64,000 bases of DNA from Breviolum minutum Mf 1.05b.01 (GCA_000507305.1 DF241168.1:23156-87155), one strand, 5' to 3'. Numbered from the stretch's first letter, positions 47,338 through 56,779 are shown. Program-made: numbers and translations. The notes: a model not told the origin generated them from the letters alone.

Positions 47338-47429
47338 GGAAGGCTAAACCCATCCGAAAAATATTAGTAAAATTGGATCATCTCCCCAGATAGGGGTGAA
47401 AATAACAAATCTTTAAAACCGCCACCTAG
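47338..47429 (-). mobile_element. Family A hairpin, left end altered, within duplication
   Basis: Core CCATCCGAAAAATATTAGTA and right end AAACCGCCACCTAG; part of the duplicated block paired with about 50020. Confidence 0.55.
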
Positions 47430-47593
47430 AAAAGCGATTGAAAAATCCGGCTTCATTTTCTATCTATAGAATGTATCCCCAGGCATGAAAGAAACACTGA
47501 GAAGGTATTGAAAAACCCAAAAACATACCTAAAACACCAAACCTTAGCAGGTATTTGGACGGCTAGCTTTTGTGTATATACATATTAAATCCA
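47345..47593 (+). repeat. Duplicated block 2, paired with 50021-50276
   Basis: Shares the A-element end, GAAAAGCGATTGAAAAAT, GGCTTCATTTTCTAT, and a family I element to TTAAAT. Confidence 0.78.
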
Positions 47594-47683
47594 GTTTGTG
47601 GTTTCAACCCATTTGAAAAATACTAGTCAAATTGGATCATTTCCCCAGGTAGGGGTGAAATAAAAAATATTTCAAACCACCAC
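47591..47683 (-). mobile_element. Family A hairpin abutting a candidate exon
   Basis: CCAGTTTGTGGTTTCAACCC to ATTTCAAACCACCAC; its minus-strand start is the donor of the 47684-47753 candidate exon. Confidence 0.68.
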
Positions 47684-47753
47684 CCAGATTTATATTCACC
47701 TCCGTCGTTTTTTGGATCTTCATTCGTTTTGTAGTACGCAGGAACTTTCTTCA
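47684..47753 (-). CDS. Candidate exon abutting family A
   Basis: On the minus strand, 22 codons lie between the acceptor ACTTTAG and the donor TCTGG|GTGGTGG. Charged (KKVPAYYKTNEDPKNDGGEY). The donor is the terminus of the A element at 47591. Confidence 0.42.
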
Positions 47754-47829
47754 CTAAAGTTCAAATCCCAAGGAACCTGGGATAACAAGTTCACCCATGT
47801 GACCACTGTTGGTGCTTGAACCACCCATG

Positions 47830-47919
47830 CCCATAGGATCCATGTATGGTATATTTACCTACATTTGGTTGATTTTTATGGTAAATGTAGGTAAATATAC
47901 CATACATGGATCCTATGGG
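47830..47919. mobile_element. Family C palindrome, perfect arms
   Basis: CCCATAGGATCCATGTATGG left arm and its exact complement ending GGATCCTATGGG. Confidence 0.75.
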
Positions 47920-48204
47920 ATGTGCCTCAAAATGTTACAGCAAAAAAAATGGATTCTTGAGGTGGACCCCATTGAAATTGTTGAATTGCAAAGGTTAACA
48001 ACCATTTTTTCCCGCATTTTCAAAAAATATCAAACCAAAGGTCGACCATTGTGAGGAAACCACACTAAACAATTTAAGGTCCCCTACTTTCTCAAACAAA
48101 AAAAAGAAGTGACATTTTCCACGTTTCATCCTAACAAGTCCAAACTTTTCTCAGCCATTTCGGACCTGGTCTGTAAAAGTGTGAGATCTTTATTTTTCCT
48201 ACCA

Positions 48205-48437
48205 TTGATGGCAATCAGAAATCCCAAACAAACAATCACCTTGGATTTGTGGTAAAACCCGTCGTAAATAACACGATTTCAACTACTAGTAGCAACCTGT
48301 AACCCATAGGATCCATGTATGGTATATTTACCTACATTTACCATAAAAATCAACCAAATGTAGGTAAATATACCATACATGGATCCTATGGGTAACTGGT
48401 TAGACGTTTACCCGGATTTCTGGTTGCCATCAACAGT
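48205..48437 (-). mobile_element. Family D hairpin split by a family C insertion
   Basis: ATTGATGGCAATCAGAAATC left end; GATTTCTGGTTGCCATCAAC right end. Confidence 0.68.
48303..48392. mobile_element. Family C palindrome nested in family D
   Basis: Perfect arms flanked by GTAAC on both sides; splits the D element at 48205-48437. Confidence 0.75.
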
Positions 48438-48798
48438 AACAGTTTCGTCAGGTGATCGCAGCTTGGACCGGCTGAGGTAGGTACAGCCGGTACAGCCATC
48501 TATAGGTTTTGAAAATAGCTCCATTTATCGAATGAAAAATGAAAAAAAACGGCAAAGCCGTTTATTTATATATAGCCATTTATAGTGGTTATATAGCAAC
48601 TTCCATTTACAACCAATCTTTGAAACGGTTTCATTTCATAGGTCCCAGTGGTGTTTTGTTCCACGTTGCCCTTTACCCTGGCCCATGTGGCTAATGCCCA
48701 TTTGGCCCCTGCGTCTTCATCATGGCAAAGAAGTCACGCATGGTTACCTTAATACAAGGTGGGCACCAGTTATAAGATGTTATAAGTAGGGTGAAATA

Positions 48799-48902
48799 CA
48801 CCCCAGAAATTTAACATGGAACCTAAAAAGCACCCAACTGAAAAGGAAATTCATCTTCCAAACCTCCATTTTCAGGTTCCATGTTAAATTTCAGGGGAGT
48901 AA
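48799..48902. mobile_element. Family F hairpin nested in G
   Basis: CACCCCAGAAATTTAACATG / CATGTTAAATTTCAGGGGAG. Confidence 0.7.
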
Positions 48903-48921
48903 CTCCATTTTTGAGGTTACC

Positions 48922-49040
48922 CTACCCTAAGAATCCAGACCCCTCCCGATCGAGTAGGATTGATGGTCGAAACATCCCAATCCCCACAATAGGATTATAA
49001 GGGAAATCCCTTTGACTAGTGCATATCTGGATCCTGAAGG
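48922..49040 (+). mobile_element. Family H element nested in G
   Basis: CCCTAAGAATCCAGACCCCT left; ATATCTGGATCCTGAAGGGG right. Confidence 0.62.
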
Positions 49041-49137
49041 GGCTAGTTTTCCAAACACCGGCCGTGAGTATAGCCACCCCGGTTTTCGGCCATTTATAGG
49101 GGTTTCTCGACTCCATTTATAATTGGTAGGCACCCAC

Positions 49138-49172
49138 CTTGACACCGCTGCGGATCACAATTCAAGTTGACA
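49138..49172 (-). CDS. Candidate 35-nt micro-exon between two mobile elements
   Basis: On the minus strand, the K-element end CATCCCAGTAG supplies the acceptor and the G-element start CAAG|GTGGGTG the donor. Eleven codons (VNLNCDPQRCQ) stay open in the only stop-free frame. See findings. Confidence 0.35.
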
Positions 49173-49455
49173 CTACTGGGATGTGCGGCTGGGTTCGTGA
49201 TCGGTTCACTAAGAAGTGATCGTGATCGTTGGTTTATTTCACCTACTTAGGGGACGTATCCAACCTACCTTTATAGGGATCATCCCACTTAGTAAGTGAT
49301 TAGTACCCCCCAGTTACATGCCATTTACAGGCCATTTGGAAGTGGAACAACCCCAATTTGAAAACTTACTCACCATAGTTGCCAACTACTTTTTCACTAC
49401 TTAGATAGAGGTGAAATAATCCATTAATCCTAAGTACCAGCAGGGCATCCCATTG
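49173..49455. mobile_element. Family K element with nested decayed E
   Basis: CTACTGGGATGTGCGGCTGG left; ACCAGCAGGGCATCCCA right. Confidence 0.58.
49265..49407 (+). mobile_element. Family E hairpin, decayed, inside a K element
   Basis: GGGATCATCCCACTTAGTAA left; core GGCCATTTGGAAGTGGAACA. Confidence 0.5.
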
Positions 49456-49518
49456 ATCTTCCACAACATCCTCTGGTTCGCTACCGAACAGTGCTTCGGG
49501 TTCCGAGGTGAAGGCCAA
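49456..49518 (-). CDS. Candidate acidic exon
   Basis: The minus strand reads EALFGSEPEDVVEDQ, strongly acidic with G-first codons. It ends at the terminus of a K element (CAATGGGATGCCC); the donor would be non-canonical. The intron that follows would be the K element with a decayed E element inside. Confidence 0.35.
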
Positions 49519-49546
49519 ATCATATAGAGCCATATTTATATCCCTG

Positions 49547-49655
49547 GGAATCCTGACCCTTCAAAAATGGCTATATTGAGGACCCAAAAACACCCCTGCT
49601 ATATACAGGTTGATTCACCCTTCCATTGGAGGGTCCAAGGATTAGGGATGGATAA
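49547..49655 (+). mobile_element. Family H2 element
   Basis: Shares CAGGTTGATTCACCCTTCCA and TTGGAGGGTCCAA with the copy at 41978. Confidence 0.58.
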
Positions 49656-49768
49656 AAGACTGATACTAACTACCCTGTGATTTGGAAGATTCTGGGGCTC
49701 TTTAGTTCCCCAAATCACTACCCCGATGCTAAGCCTAATCTTCCAAAATCCCAGCAGTCATACTTGGA

Positions 49769-49906
49769 TGTTCCGTTGGAAGTTAGGATCAAAGGTTAGG
49801 ATCAATAGGGCACTATATCCCCAATATACCCCCATTTCTCAGTAGGTGAAATAATCCATTGATCTTAACAATTGATCTATCCACTTCCAAGGGTACATCC
49901 AAGTAT
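49769..49906. mobile_element. Family K element, intact
   Basis: ATACTTGGATGTTCCGTTGG left; GGGTACATCCAAGTAT right. Confidence 0.68.
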
Positions 49907-50009
49907 AGATGTAAAAAAAAACCTTGGTTTTCTAGTGGGATTTCAACTACCAACCTCAACTGGTGAGTGAGTTGATGCCGGATTTCAGCCATCAAGAAGC
50001 CATCTTTAG

Positions 50010-50105
50010 CTTGTTGGTGGTTTCAACCCATTTGAACAATACTAGTCAGATTGGATCATGTCCCCAGGTAGGGGTGAAAAAAATATATTTGAAACTGCCA
50101 CCTAG
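50010..50105 (-). mobile_element. Family A hairpin, within duplication
   Basis: CTTGTTGGTGGTTTCAACCC to TTTGAAACTGCCACCTAG. Confidence 0.68.
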
Positions 50106-50276
50106 AAAAGCGATTGAAAAATATGGCTTCATTTTCTATATATAAAATGTATCCCCAGACATCCAAACACTGAGAAGGTATTTGAAAAAACCAAAAACAT
50201 ACCATCCAAACACCAAACCTTAGCAGGTATTTGGATGTCTAGCTTATATGTATTTTTTACACATTAAATGCCACCC
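50021..50276 (+). repeat. Duplicated block 2, paired with 47345-47593
   Basis: See partner. The A copy here has an intact left end. Confidence 0.78.
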
Positions 50277-50764
50277 GGTTAGAGATTTTCAGCCGGACTT
50301 TCCAACATTTCAGCTCCAAGTGTCAATTTTCAAATTGCTCTCCAAGAGTTCCATCGCCTAACGGTCTAACGAGACAACTGAGCCACGGTGATCCAAAAAA
50401 ACTCCGGGGAAAACCCTTAGGGATTCCATGGGGTCATCCTGGTTGTTGAATAGGGATCCTTGTCATTTCATGGTTTATCATATATATATATATAATCCCC
50501 TCAAAACTGGGTAGTATAACAATTCTCAAGAAAAACCCAAAACATCACGGTTTTTTTTTCATGGCTCAACTGGCATTTTTTTTATAAGAACGACTATTTG
50601 TTCCCCGATGTGAAATTTGAGACACCCAATATTTTTTTTATCTCCCCAAAAAACCAGTTGACAAATGGGGTGATGTTTTTTTTGGGGGGTGCCCCTATAA
50701 ATTGGCCTACAAAAAATGGGTCAAACCCTGGGGTTGTAGGGCCGACTTCTGGGGGCTATCACCC

Positions 50765-50830
50765 GCCCACCTTGTCAGACTCATTGGCCTCAAAAATTTC
50801 GAATCTTGTCTCCGGGCCCATTGGTTGTAT
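50765..50830 (-). CDS. Candidate short exon
   Basis: The minus strand reads MGPETRFEIFEANESDK before the donor AAG|GTGGGC. It is G-first codon rich and lies between L-type repeats. The acceptor was not resolved. Confidence 0.3.
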
Positions 50831-51094
50831 ATTAGGGGATTTTTTTCTACCCAGGTGTTACACATGGGGATTAGGGGATGGATTATACTACTCATTTATA
50901 TGGGGATTATTAAAGACCATTGTAAGGATCACTATGAAACAACCAGGATTCAATGGAAAGTAGAAGGGTCTTTTTCCTAGCTCTTGTGAGTGGAATTGTT
51001 GGTTGATAGACTCAGAAACCAACATCTCTTGCGAATCCTAAGGACCGTTCAGCTTTACCAAGCAAATATGTACCCTAAGAAATCATGTATCGCT

Positions 51095-51238
51095 TGTCAA
51101 CCTACCCCCCGCCCCAACCTACCCCCTAAAAAAATGAGGCCTTACTAAGGGCTGATTAACCATTGAATTTCCCTTACTAAGGCCTTAGTAAACCCTTCTT
51201 TCTGGGGGAGGTTTGGCTCGGAAGGGGCCCCGGTTGAC
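51095..51238. mobile_element. Family M element
   Basis: GTCAACCTACCCCCCGCCCC left; GGGGCCCCGGTTGAC right. Confidence 0.6.
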
Positions 51239-51637
51239 CAGCAAAAGTCATCAACCCACTTTCCCTGAAAATCAATCGATACGGCCCATGCCATGATTAT
51301 ATTACCAACCCAAACAATGCACATTTCAAAGGGGAAATCCCTCCAAAATTACCATACCTTTAAATATTGTTTGATTTCCCCAATATATATATATATATAT
51401 GTATATATATAGCTAATTTAATGACCCCTGCCTGAAGAATTTTGTAGTTACTCTCACCACCCTTGATGTACAATCCTGAATATATACCCGCCACCCCTTC
51501 CACCCACCCCCACCAGTGAAAAAGGCCTTTTTTGACAGGTTTATTAACCACCAGTATACCAGTGTCCCTTTATTTGGCCTTATTAAAGCCTTATATAATT
51601 CCATGGCAAAAAACTGTCGAATCAGGGGGGGGGAAAT

Positions 51638-51775
51638 CCAACCTACCCCCATTTCAGGTACCCCCATGAGAAATAAAGCCTTAATAAGGCCTTATGAAGG
51701 CAACAACTCTGGTTAATTAACCCCTTATCAAGGCTTTGTTTCTCATGCGGGTACCTTACATGGGGGTAGCTTGAC
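51638..51775. mobile_element. Family M element
   Basis: AGGTACCCCCATGAGAAATA / GTTTCTCATGCGGGTACCTT; just 3' of the second ankyrin exon on the minus strand. Confidence 0.66.
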
Positions 51776-51839
51776 TGGTACCTTACATGGGGGGTTTTCC
51801 CCCGCAACTCACCCACCAACCCAACCCAAACGGGTTCAC

Positions 51840-51925
51840 CTCCTGGTGCGACGCGCCGCGATTGTTTCTTCTTGCGATGTCCAAAGCTCTTTGACCACTT
51901 GAATTGACTTGTTCGGGATCTGCAC
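51840..51925 (-). CDS. Ankyrin-repeat exon (second half of repeat)
   Basis: On the minus strand, 28 codons lie between the acceptor GATTTCAG and the donor CAGGAG|GTGAAC. It reads ADPEQVNSSGQRALDIARRN, the canonical loop plus start of the next ankyrin helix pair. The intron to the previous exon (51926-53798) carries a family B element, a decayed K element and a GC-rich GAGCGGGGATACGGG repeat cluster. Confidence 0.72.
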
Positions 51926-51999
51926 CTGAAATCCCATTCCGACAAAAAAATTCTTGGGAGTTTTTGTTAAAAAGACTTGGTCAACCAAAGGAGCGGGGA

Positions 52000-52215
52000 T
52001 ACAGGTGGAGCGGGGATGCGGGGGGGATTGGGGGATCATGCAGCCAGCTCGTTCCATTTCAGCTACCTTTGAGCGGGGATACGGGAAGCTTCCCAAAGAG
52101 CGGGGATACGGGTGGATTCTGGTCTTCAAAGTGCTTAGTGCCAACTGTCAGCGGGGACATGGGAGGAATCTGATACCTCAAAAGCCAGTTTCATGGGCTA
52201 AGCGGGGCTTTAGGA
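52000..52215 (+). repeat. Scattered GAGCGGGGATACGGG units
   Basis: At least six irregularly spaced copies of AGCGGGGAT/ACG in the ankyrin intron; GC-rich island in AT-rich surroundings. Confidence 0.65.
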
Positions 52216-52768
52216 GGCATATGTGTTTTAAACACCAAATGGATTTCGGGAAACCCCGGCCTTAAAATATGGCCGGGGAAGCTTTTTGTGACCTTTTTGG
52301 GGTGGTGAAAAAGTGACCTCCAACGTTTTGGGGAGGTCACACCCAAAAAATACCCGGCCTTATTTAAGGGATTATCAAGGGACAATGATGATTCATTTGC
52401 CTCTTAAGGCCGGCTATTTCCTAATAGAACCGTGATTATCAAGGGACAATGTTATGATTCATTTGTTTCTTAATAAACAGGCTGTTTCCTGGGGGCCCCG
52501 GTGGCATCGGGAGAACAAATGCAAAAAAATCATCACTTGCAAAGTAACATCTTGTGGGATAAATGTGGTTCCGGCGAGGTTTGCTCACTCAACCATTTTG
52601 GACCATGAAAAAAGCTTAAACCTGATAAATAAATAAAAACATGTTTTTCTATACTAAATATGTAATCCCCAAAAGTCTACAAACCCCAAGCATTGCATAC
52701 TGCAAGTCTGCGGCAAGAGTTAGCAGGCCTTTTTTTTGACTTAGGGCAGGGACTCGTATTTTTTTTGC

Positions 52769-52933
52769 TGATTCATACTTGGATGTCTCAGGAAATTGGT
52801 AAGAGTTTGGGATCCGTGGGTTAGTAGCCAATATACTGGTACCCCATTTATAAGTAGGTGAAATAACTAACCCATGGGAATCCGAAAAGACCATTGATCC
52901 ATCCACAAACCCTGGGACCCGGGACATCCAGGT
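52769..52933. mobile_element. Family K element
   Basis: TACTTGGATGTCTCAGGAAA left; GGGACATCCAGGTA right; in the ankyrin intron. Confidence 0.6.
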
Positions 52934-52975
52934 AGAGAAAGTCCACTGTATTTTGATTGGTGATTGTGGTGATTG

Positions 52976-53099
52976 CTGACATCAATATGGGTGTTTCCAA
53001 AAATAGGGGTACCCCAAAATGGATGGTTTATGATGGGAACCCCTATTAAAATGGATGATTTGGGGGTACAACTATTTTTGGAAACATCCATGTGATGTC
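52976..53099 (-). mobile_element. Family B hairpin, reverse, extended palindrome
   Basis: The hairpin extends into its flanks: TGACATCA on the left and TGATGTCA on the right. Confidence 0.68.
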
Positions 53100-53437
53100 A
53101 AGAGGGAATTATTTTACGCATCTACAAGTGACGGTCATTCCGGTTAGTTGATGACTAGCATTCCGGTTAGTTGAAATCCCAGTTCCCTATTAGAGATATT
53201 CAATGGACTTGATTAACCAATGGGCACATTGGTCACATGTTCGTCTCAACATTGAGGCAAACATGTATACACGTTTTATTGGAAAAAAAACATGGATCCC
53301 TAAACATTTGGTGAAAAAAGTCATCAGTCACTATAGTCCAAGTCTCAAAGACCATTCCATAAAATCATAGAATCCGATTACCACATCACCAAAAAAAGGA
53401 AGCTTCCCCCCCCAATCAATTCCACCAACAAAACCAT

Positions 53438-53560
53438 ACGGTTGATGGCAACCACAAATCACAAAGCCAACTAACTGGGATGTGTGTAGAAAATCCGGTA
53501 AATCATGGGATACTTACCAAACTCAGCTCGTGATCGCCGGATTTCTGAACCATCAACCGT
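53438..53560 (-). mobile_element. Family D hairpin
   Basis: ATACGGTTGATGGCAACCAC to GATTTCTGAACCATCAACCG. Confidence 0.65.
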
Positions 53561-53798
53561 ATCTAGTTTTGTTTGATAAGGGGCAGCTTTTTTGCGAAGA
53601 ATCCCTATTCTGGTGAAGGGATTTGATCGATACCACCAGTTTGCAACCAACCATATCTCAAAGGGTTTGTGTTTTGAAACCTTCCGGAAGAAAAGGAACT
53701 TATAGTGGTTGAAAACTCACCCCATTTATAACATGGTTATTTGGGCCCACCTGGAAAGAAGGGGACCCCAAGCCACCAAAAGATCAACTTCAGGGCAC

Positions 53799-53937
53799 CA
53801 GAAGCTAGAAGACTTCGAAGTAAACAAACATCGCCAATTCTGGCAGCAACGTGGATAGGATACAACTCTTTGGCAAAAACCGAGGCGCGCCTGGACGAGT
53901 TTTCGGGCGAATTTTCGGCCGATTTTTGGACCGACCT
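53799..53937 (-). CDS. Ankyrin-repeat exon (first half of repeat)
   Basis: On the minus strand, 46 codons lie between the acceptor GTTACAAG and the donor GCTTCTG|GTGCCC. A Ser/Asn/Glu-rich linker leads into ELYPIHVAARIGDVCLLRSL and then LASG. The P-I-H triplet, AARIGD turn and LL-x2-G are diagnostic ankyrin positions. The trailing G joins the GT that opens the exon at 51840-51925, giving LLASGADPEQ with no frame break. Ankyrin repeats are protein-binding scaffolds; the partner is unknown. Confidence 0.72.
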
Positions 53938-53945
53938 CTTGTAAC

Positions 53946-54112
53946 AAGGTGTTTGGGCCCCCCTTACCGGGTTTTTGATAACCCTATATAGACATGCCAA
54001 AATCTTCCAAATACCCGGTGAGGAGGTGGTTCCAAGAACCCCTACTTTAGCCTTTTCAGGAGATGTTTGGGGGTTCAAAACACCTACTTACAAGGTGTTT
54101 GGATGTCCAAGG
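53946..54112. mobile_element. Family I element upstream of an ankyrin exon
   Basis: CAAGGTGTTTGGGCCCC left; ACAAGGTGTTTGGATGTCCA right. Confidence 0.55.
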
Positions 54113-54723
54113 TAAATAGGGTTAAAGCCCCTTAGAAGTATGGATCTTTCCACCCCAGGCAAACCCATTGATTTCAGGCCATTTTTAACAAAAACAACTC
54201 AACTCCTAACGATCGGAAAATGTCCCTCCGCGATTCTCCATGATGGAGACCTGAAGTTTTCAGCGAAAAAACCCGGGAAGTCGTTAGTTGCTGGTGAACC
54301 TTTTGGATGATAAACACTTACGTACGGAAAATGGTGCTTCATAAACCAACATATATACAAAAACTATTTAAAAAAAAATGGTGGTTGGACTTCCAGGGTC
54401 AGGATTCTGCCAAAACAACTAGGATTAGGACATATATTTCCAAACACTATGATAGGACCAACTCTAGCTGGGACTAGTACTAGCATTCTTGCCGCTATTA
54501 GCTAGTATTTACTATAGTTTCAGTACCAGTAGCTATGTTACAACACTAGAACTTGACTAAACTGCTTTGAAACAAATGATGAAACTCATCAACAAACTAA
54601 TATATGATATATAATTAATTCAAACTTATAACTAATATCAATGGCTGGCATGGTCGACTTTTTCCGCAATCTTCCATCCGGAAGGACGTCTGTTTTTTCC
54701 ATGCCTAAAAAAAGCCACAACCA

Positions 54724-54979
54724 ACTTGGAGGATCATCCCAATGAGTAAGTGGTTAGTAACTAACCCCCATTTATAAGCCATGAAACGGCCATTTCCCAT
54801 AGGATCCATGGGACTGGTATATTTACCTACATGAATGGGTGTTCATGTAGGTAAATATACCAGTCCCATGGATCCTATGGCCATTTGTAAGGGGGTCTCA
54901 CAAACCGATCCTTAGGGGACTTACCATCACCATGCTTACCTTCACCACTTACGATTTTAACCCGTCCTTAACAAATCCC
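54724..54979 (+). mobile_element. Family E hairpin interrupted by family C
   Basis: ACTTGGAGGATCATCCCAAT left; decayed right end CCCAATCCTCC. Confidence 0.62.
54797..54880. mobile_element. Family C palindrome nested in family E
   Basis: CCATAGG ... CCTATGG with CCATTT on both flanks; interrupts an E element. Confidence 0.75.
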
Positions 54980-55187
54980 AATCCTCCACCCAGCCCCATG
55001 AAACACCTCGGTGTTACTGGGTCCACAAAATGATATCTGCGAAGAAAGGCTTCCTGGGGAAAGTTGCCAGATGACGATGCTTCGAGTCCACGATGGAGAT
55101 TTCGGTGGGTAAATATGCTTTTTTAGGGTGTTTTCGGATCGATCTGTGGGGTTTTTGCCCCAATATTCTTTTTTAAAGAAAAGTTCC

Positions 55188-55232
55188 CCCTCCCCCCCCC
55201 CCCCAAAAAAAAAAAAGAAAAAAAAACATCGA
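55188..55232 (+). repeat. Poly-C / poly-A junction
   Basis: Run of about 13 C directly followed by A-rich runs; low complexity. Confidence 0.8.
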
Positions 55233-55369
55233 TTTTAGAACGTGACGTTTCTTTGTGTTGGTTTCTACAACCACTTTTGTCGGATGTTTTTGGTGAAGTA
55301 TATTGGGTTCATAAGTCACCATTGCATCGTTGGAGGATCTACCATTTAGAAGATTCCAACGTTATGAGC

Positions 55370-55560
55370 TATTAATAATGTGTAAAATGTAAAATGTAAC
55401 GTACAACAAATAGAATATAGAAATTGAAATATGAATATAATGCAATACGTCAAATACAATCAATATATATATATACATATTAATATAGATATATATATGT
55501 ATAAAAATCAATAATGTGTATATAATATATAATAAATATGTATAATGAAACATATCATAT
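55370..55560. repeat. AT-rich low-complexity tract
   Basis: ATATAT and TAATAT runs; no coding or hairpin structure resolved. Confidence 0.7.
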
Positions 55561-55562
55561 AC

Positions 55563-55625
55563 CTTAATCTTCCAAATGTGTAAAATCTGTTTGAAGTTTG
55601 GCAGAAGATTGGCCACACATCTTGT
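55563..55625 (-). CDS. Candidate exon downstream of a 98-nt hairpin intron
   Basis: On the minus strand, 20 codons lie between the family A acceptor CAACTAG and the donor TTAAG|GTATATG. It reads QDVWPIFCQTSNRFYTFGRL. Phase and frame are continuous with the exon at 55724-55810. Confidence 0.5.
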
Positions 55626-55723
55626 CTAGTTGGTGGTTTCAACCCCCTTGAAAAATACTACGTAGTCAAATTGGATCATTTCCCCAGGTAGGGGTGAAAA
55701 TAAAAAACGTTTGAAACTACCAC
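55626..55723 (-). mobile_element. Family A hairpin = exact 98-nt GT-AG intron
   Basis: The minus strand starts GTGGTAGTTTCAAACG and ends AACCACCAACTAG. Both flanks are open and join in one frame. Confidence 0.75.
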
Positions 55724-55810
55724 CCAGTTGTATGTGTTTTACGTTTTATTCCACTTTTTGCCACCAATTTTTGGTCAAGTCTCCAATTGGTCTTGGATTT
55801 GCTGCTGCTT
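55724..55810 (-). CDS. Candidate exon upstream of a 98-nt hairpin intron
   Basis: On the minus strand, 28 codons lie between the acceptor CGTCTGCAG and the donor ACTGG|GTGGTAG. Basic and Ser-rich (SSSKSKTNWRLDQKLVAKSG). Two trailing bases (GG) pair with the leading A of the exon at 55563-55625 to make a Gly codon. The intron between is exactly one family A element. Confidence 0.5.
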
Positions 55811-55929
55811 CTGCAGACGTTTGACATGTGAACGTGAGAGCGCATGAATTTTACCTGGGAAGATGAAACGCCCTTGTTGAAATCATCGTTTTGGAGTGAG
55901 TTCAGCAAAGAAAAACCACATCACGGGAA

Positions 55930-56065
55930 TCTAAGGGGATACTCCCCCCCAAAGAAACAAGGCCTAAGGGGTTATGAAGCCCATCATTGTCCCTTCATTA
56001 ATCCCCGAATAAGGCCTTGCCTTATTTCTTTGGGGGGGGGGGGGCGCATTGGGGTGGGCTACCCT
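55930..56065. mobile_element. Family M element
   Basis: CCCCCCAAAGAAACAAGGCC / CCTTGCCTTATTTCTTTGGG. Confidence 0.62.
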
Positions 56066-56169
56066 GAGATTCCGTGCCAGAATACAATTCGAGATGACAA
56101 GTAAGTGGTCAAAACTTCATGAAAAATCGTGGGGGTGAATCATGAGATCCTTTTAGTCTTCTATATCCC

Positions 56170-56325
56170 AAATGCTCCATGTATGGTAATAAATTCATGG
56201 CAAACTTTGAGGTAAACCTACATTTTACCTACATGCTTCATGTCTTCTATGGTGTATCTACCTGTATGTTTGGCTTAAATTCATTGTAAATATATATATA
56301 TATATACCATACATGGAGCATATGG
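56170..56325. mobile_element. Family C-like palindrome, enlarged
   Basis: ATGCTCCATGTATGGTAATA left; ATACCATACATGGAGCATAT right; TA dinucleotide run inside. Confidence 0.55.
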
Positions 56326-56460
56326 GTATAGTATAATCCCCATTATCCATGGCGGATCCATGGGACGAAAAGGTACATTTACCAATCCATGTTTGGTTGA
56401 TTTCGACATCTCAAAACCTTAGAACCATGATCGCCAAGGAAAGTGTAACACCCTTAACCT

Positions 56461-56556
56461 ACTTGGATGTTAGGATCAATGGGGGATATTGAGGTTATAT
56501 TCACCCACTGATCCGATCACCCTTGATCCTAACTTCCGGGAGCCGGGACATTCAAG
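56461..56556. mobile_element. Family K element
   Basis: ACTTGGATGTTAGGATCAAT left; GCCGGGACATTCAAGT right. Confidence 0.62.
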
Positions 56557-56779
56557 TAAACAACCAGCCTTTTTTGTTCACTGCTCAATGGAAAAAAAAA
56601 ACCTGGGATTCCTTTCCCACCATTAAAACAATGGGTGTTAATATAATAACCACCATTGCTGAACCCTAAGGGTTTTAATCATCGAAATTGGGGAACAACC
56701 ATTATTTTAATGCTGGTGGTTAAGCCCAGGGGAAAAGGTCAATGGTAAGTTTCCGCGGTACCTCAGCCTATCCCTCAAT

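Larger units (their letters stand above)
48755..49140 (-). mobile_element. Family G element carrying nested F and H elements
   Basis: ACAAGGTGGGCACCAGTTAT left; AATTGGTAGGCACCCACCTT right. F at 48799-48902 and H at 48922-49040 are inside. Confidence 0.65.
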
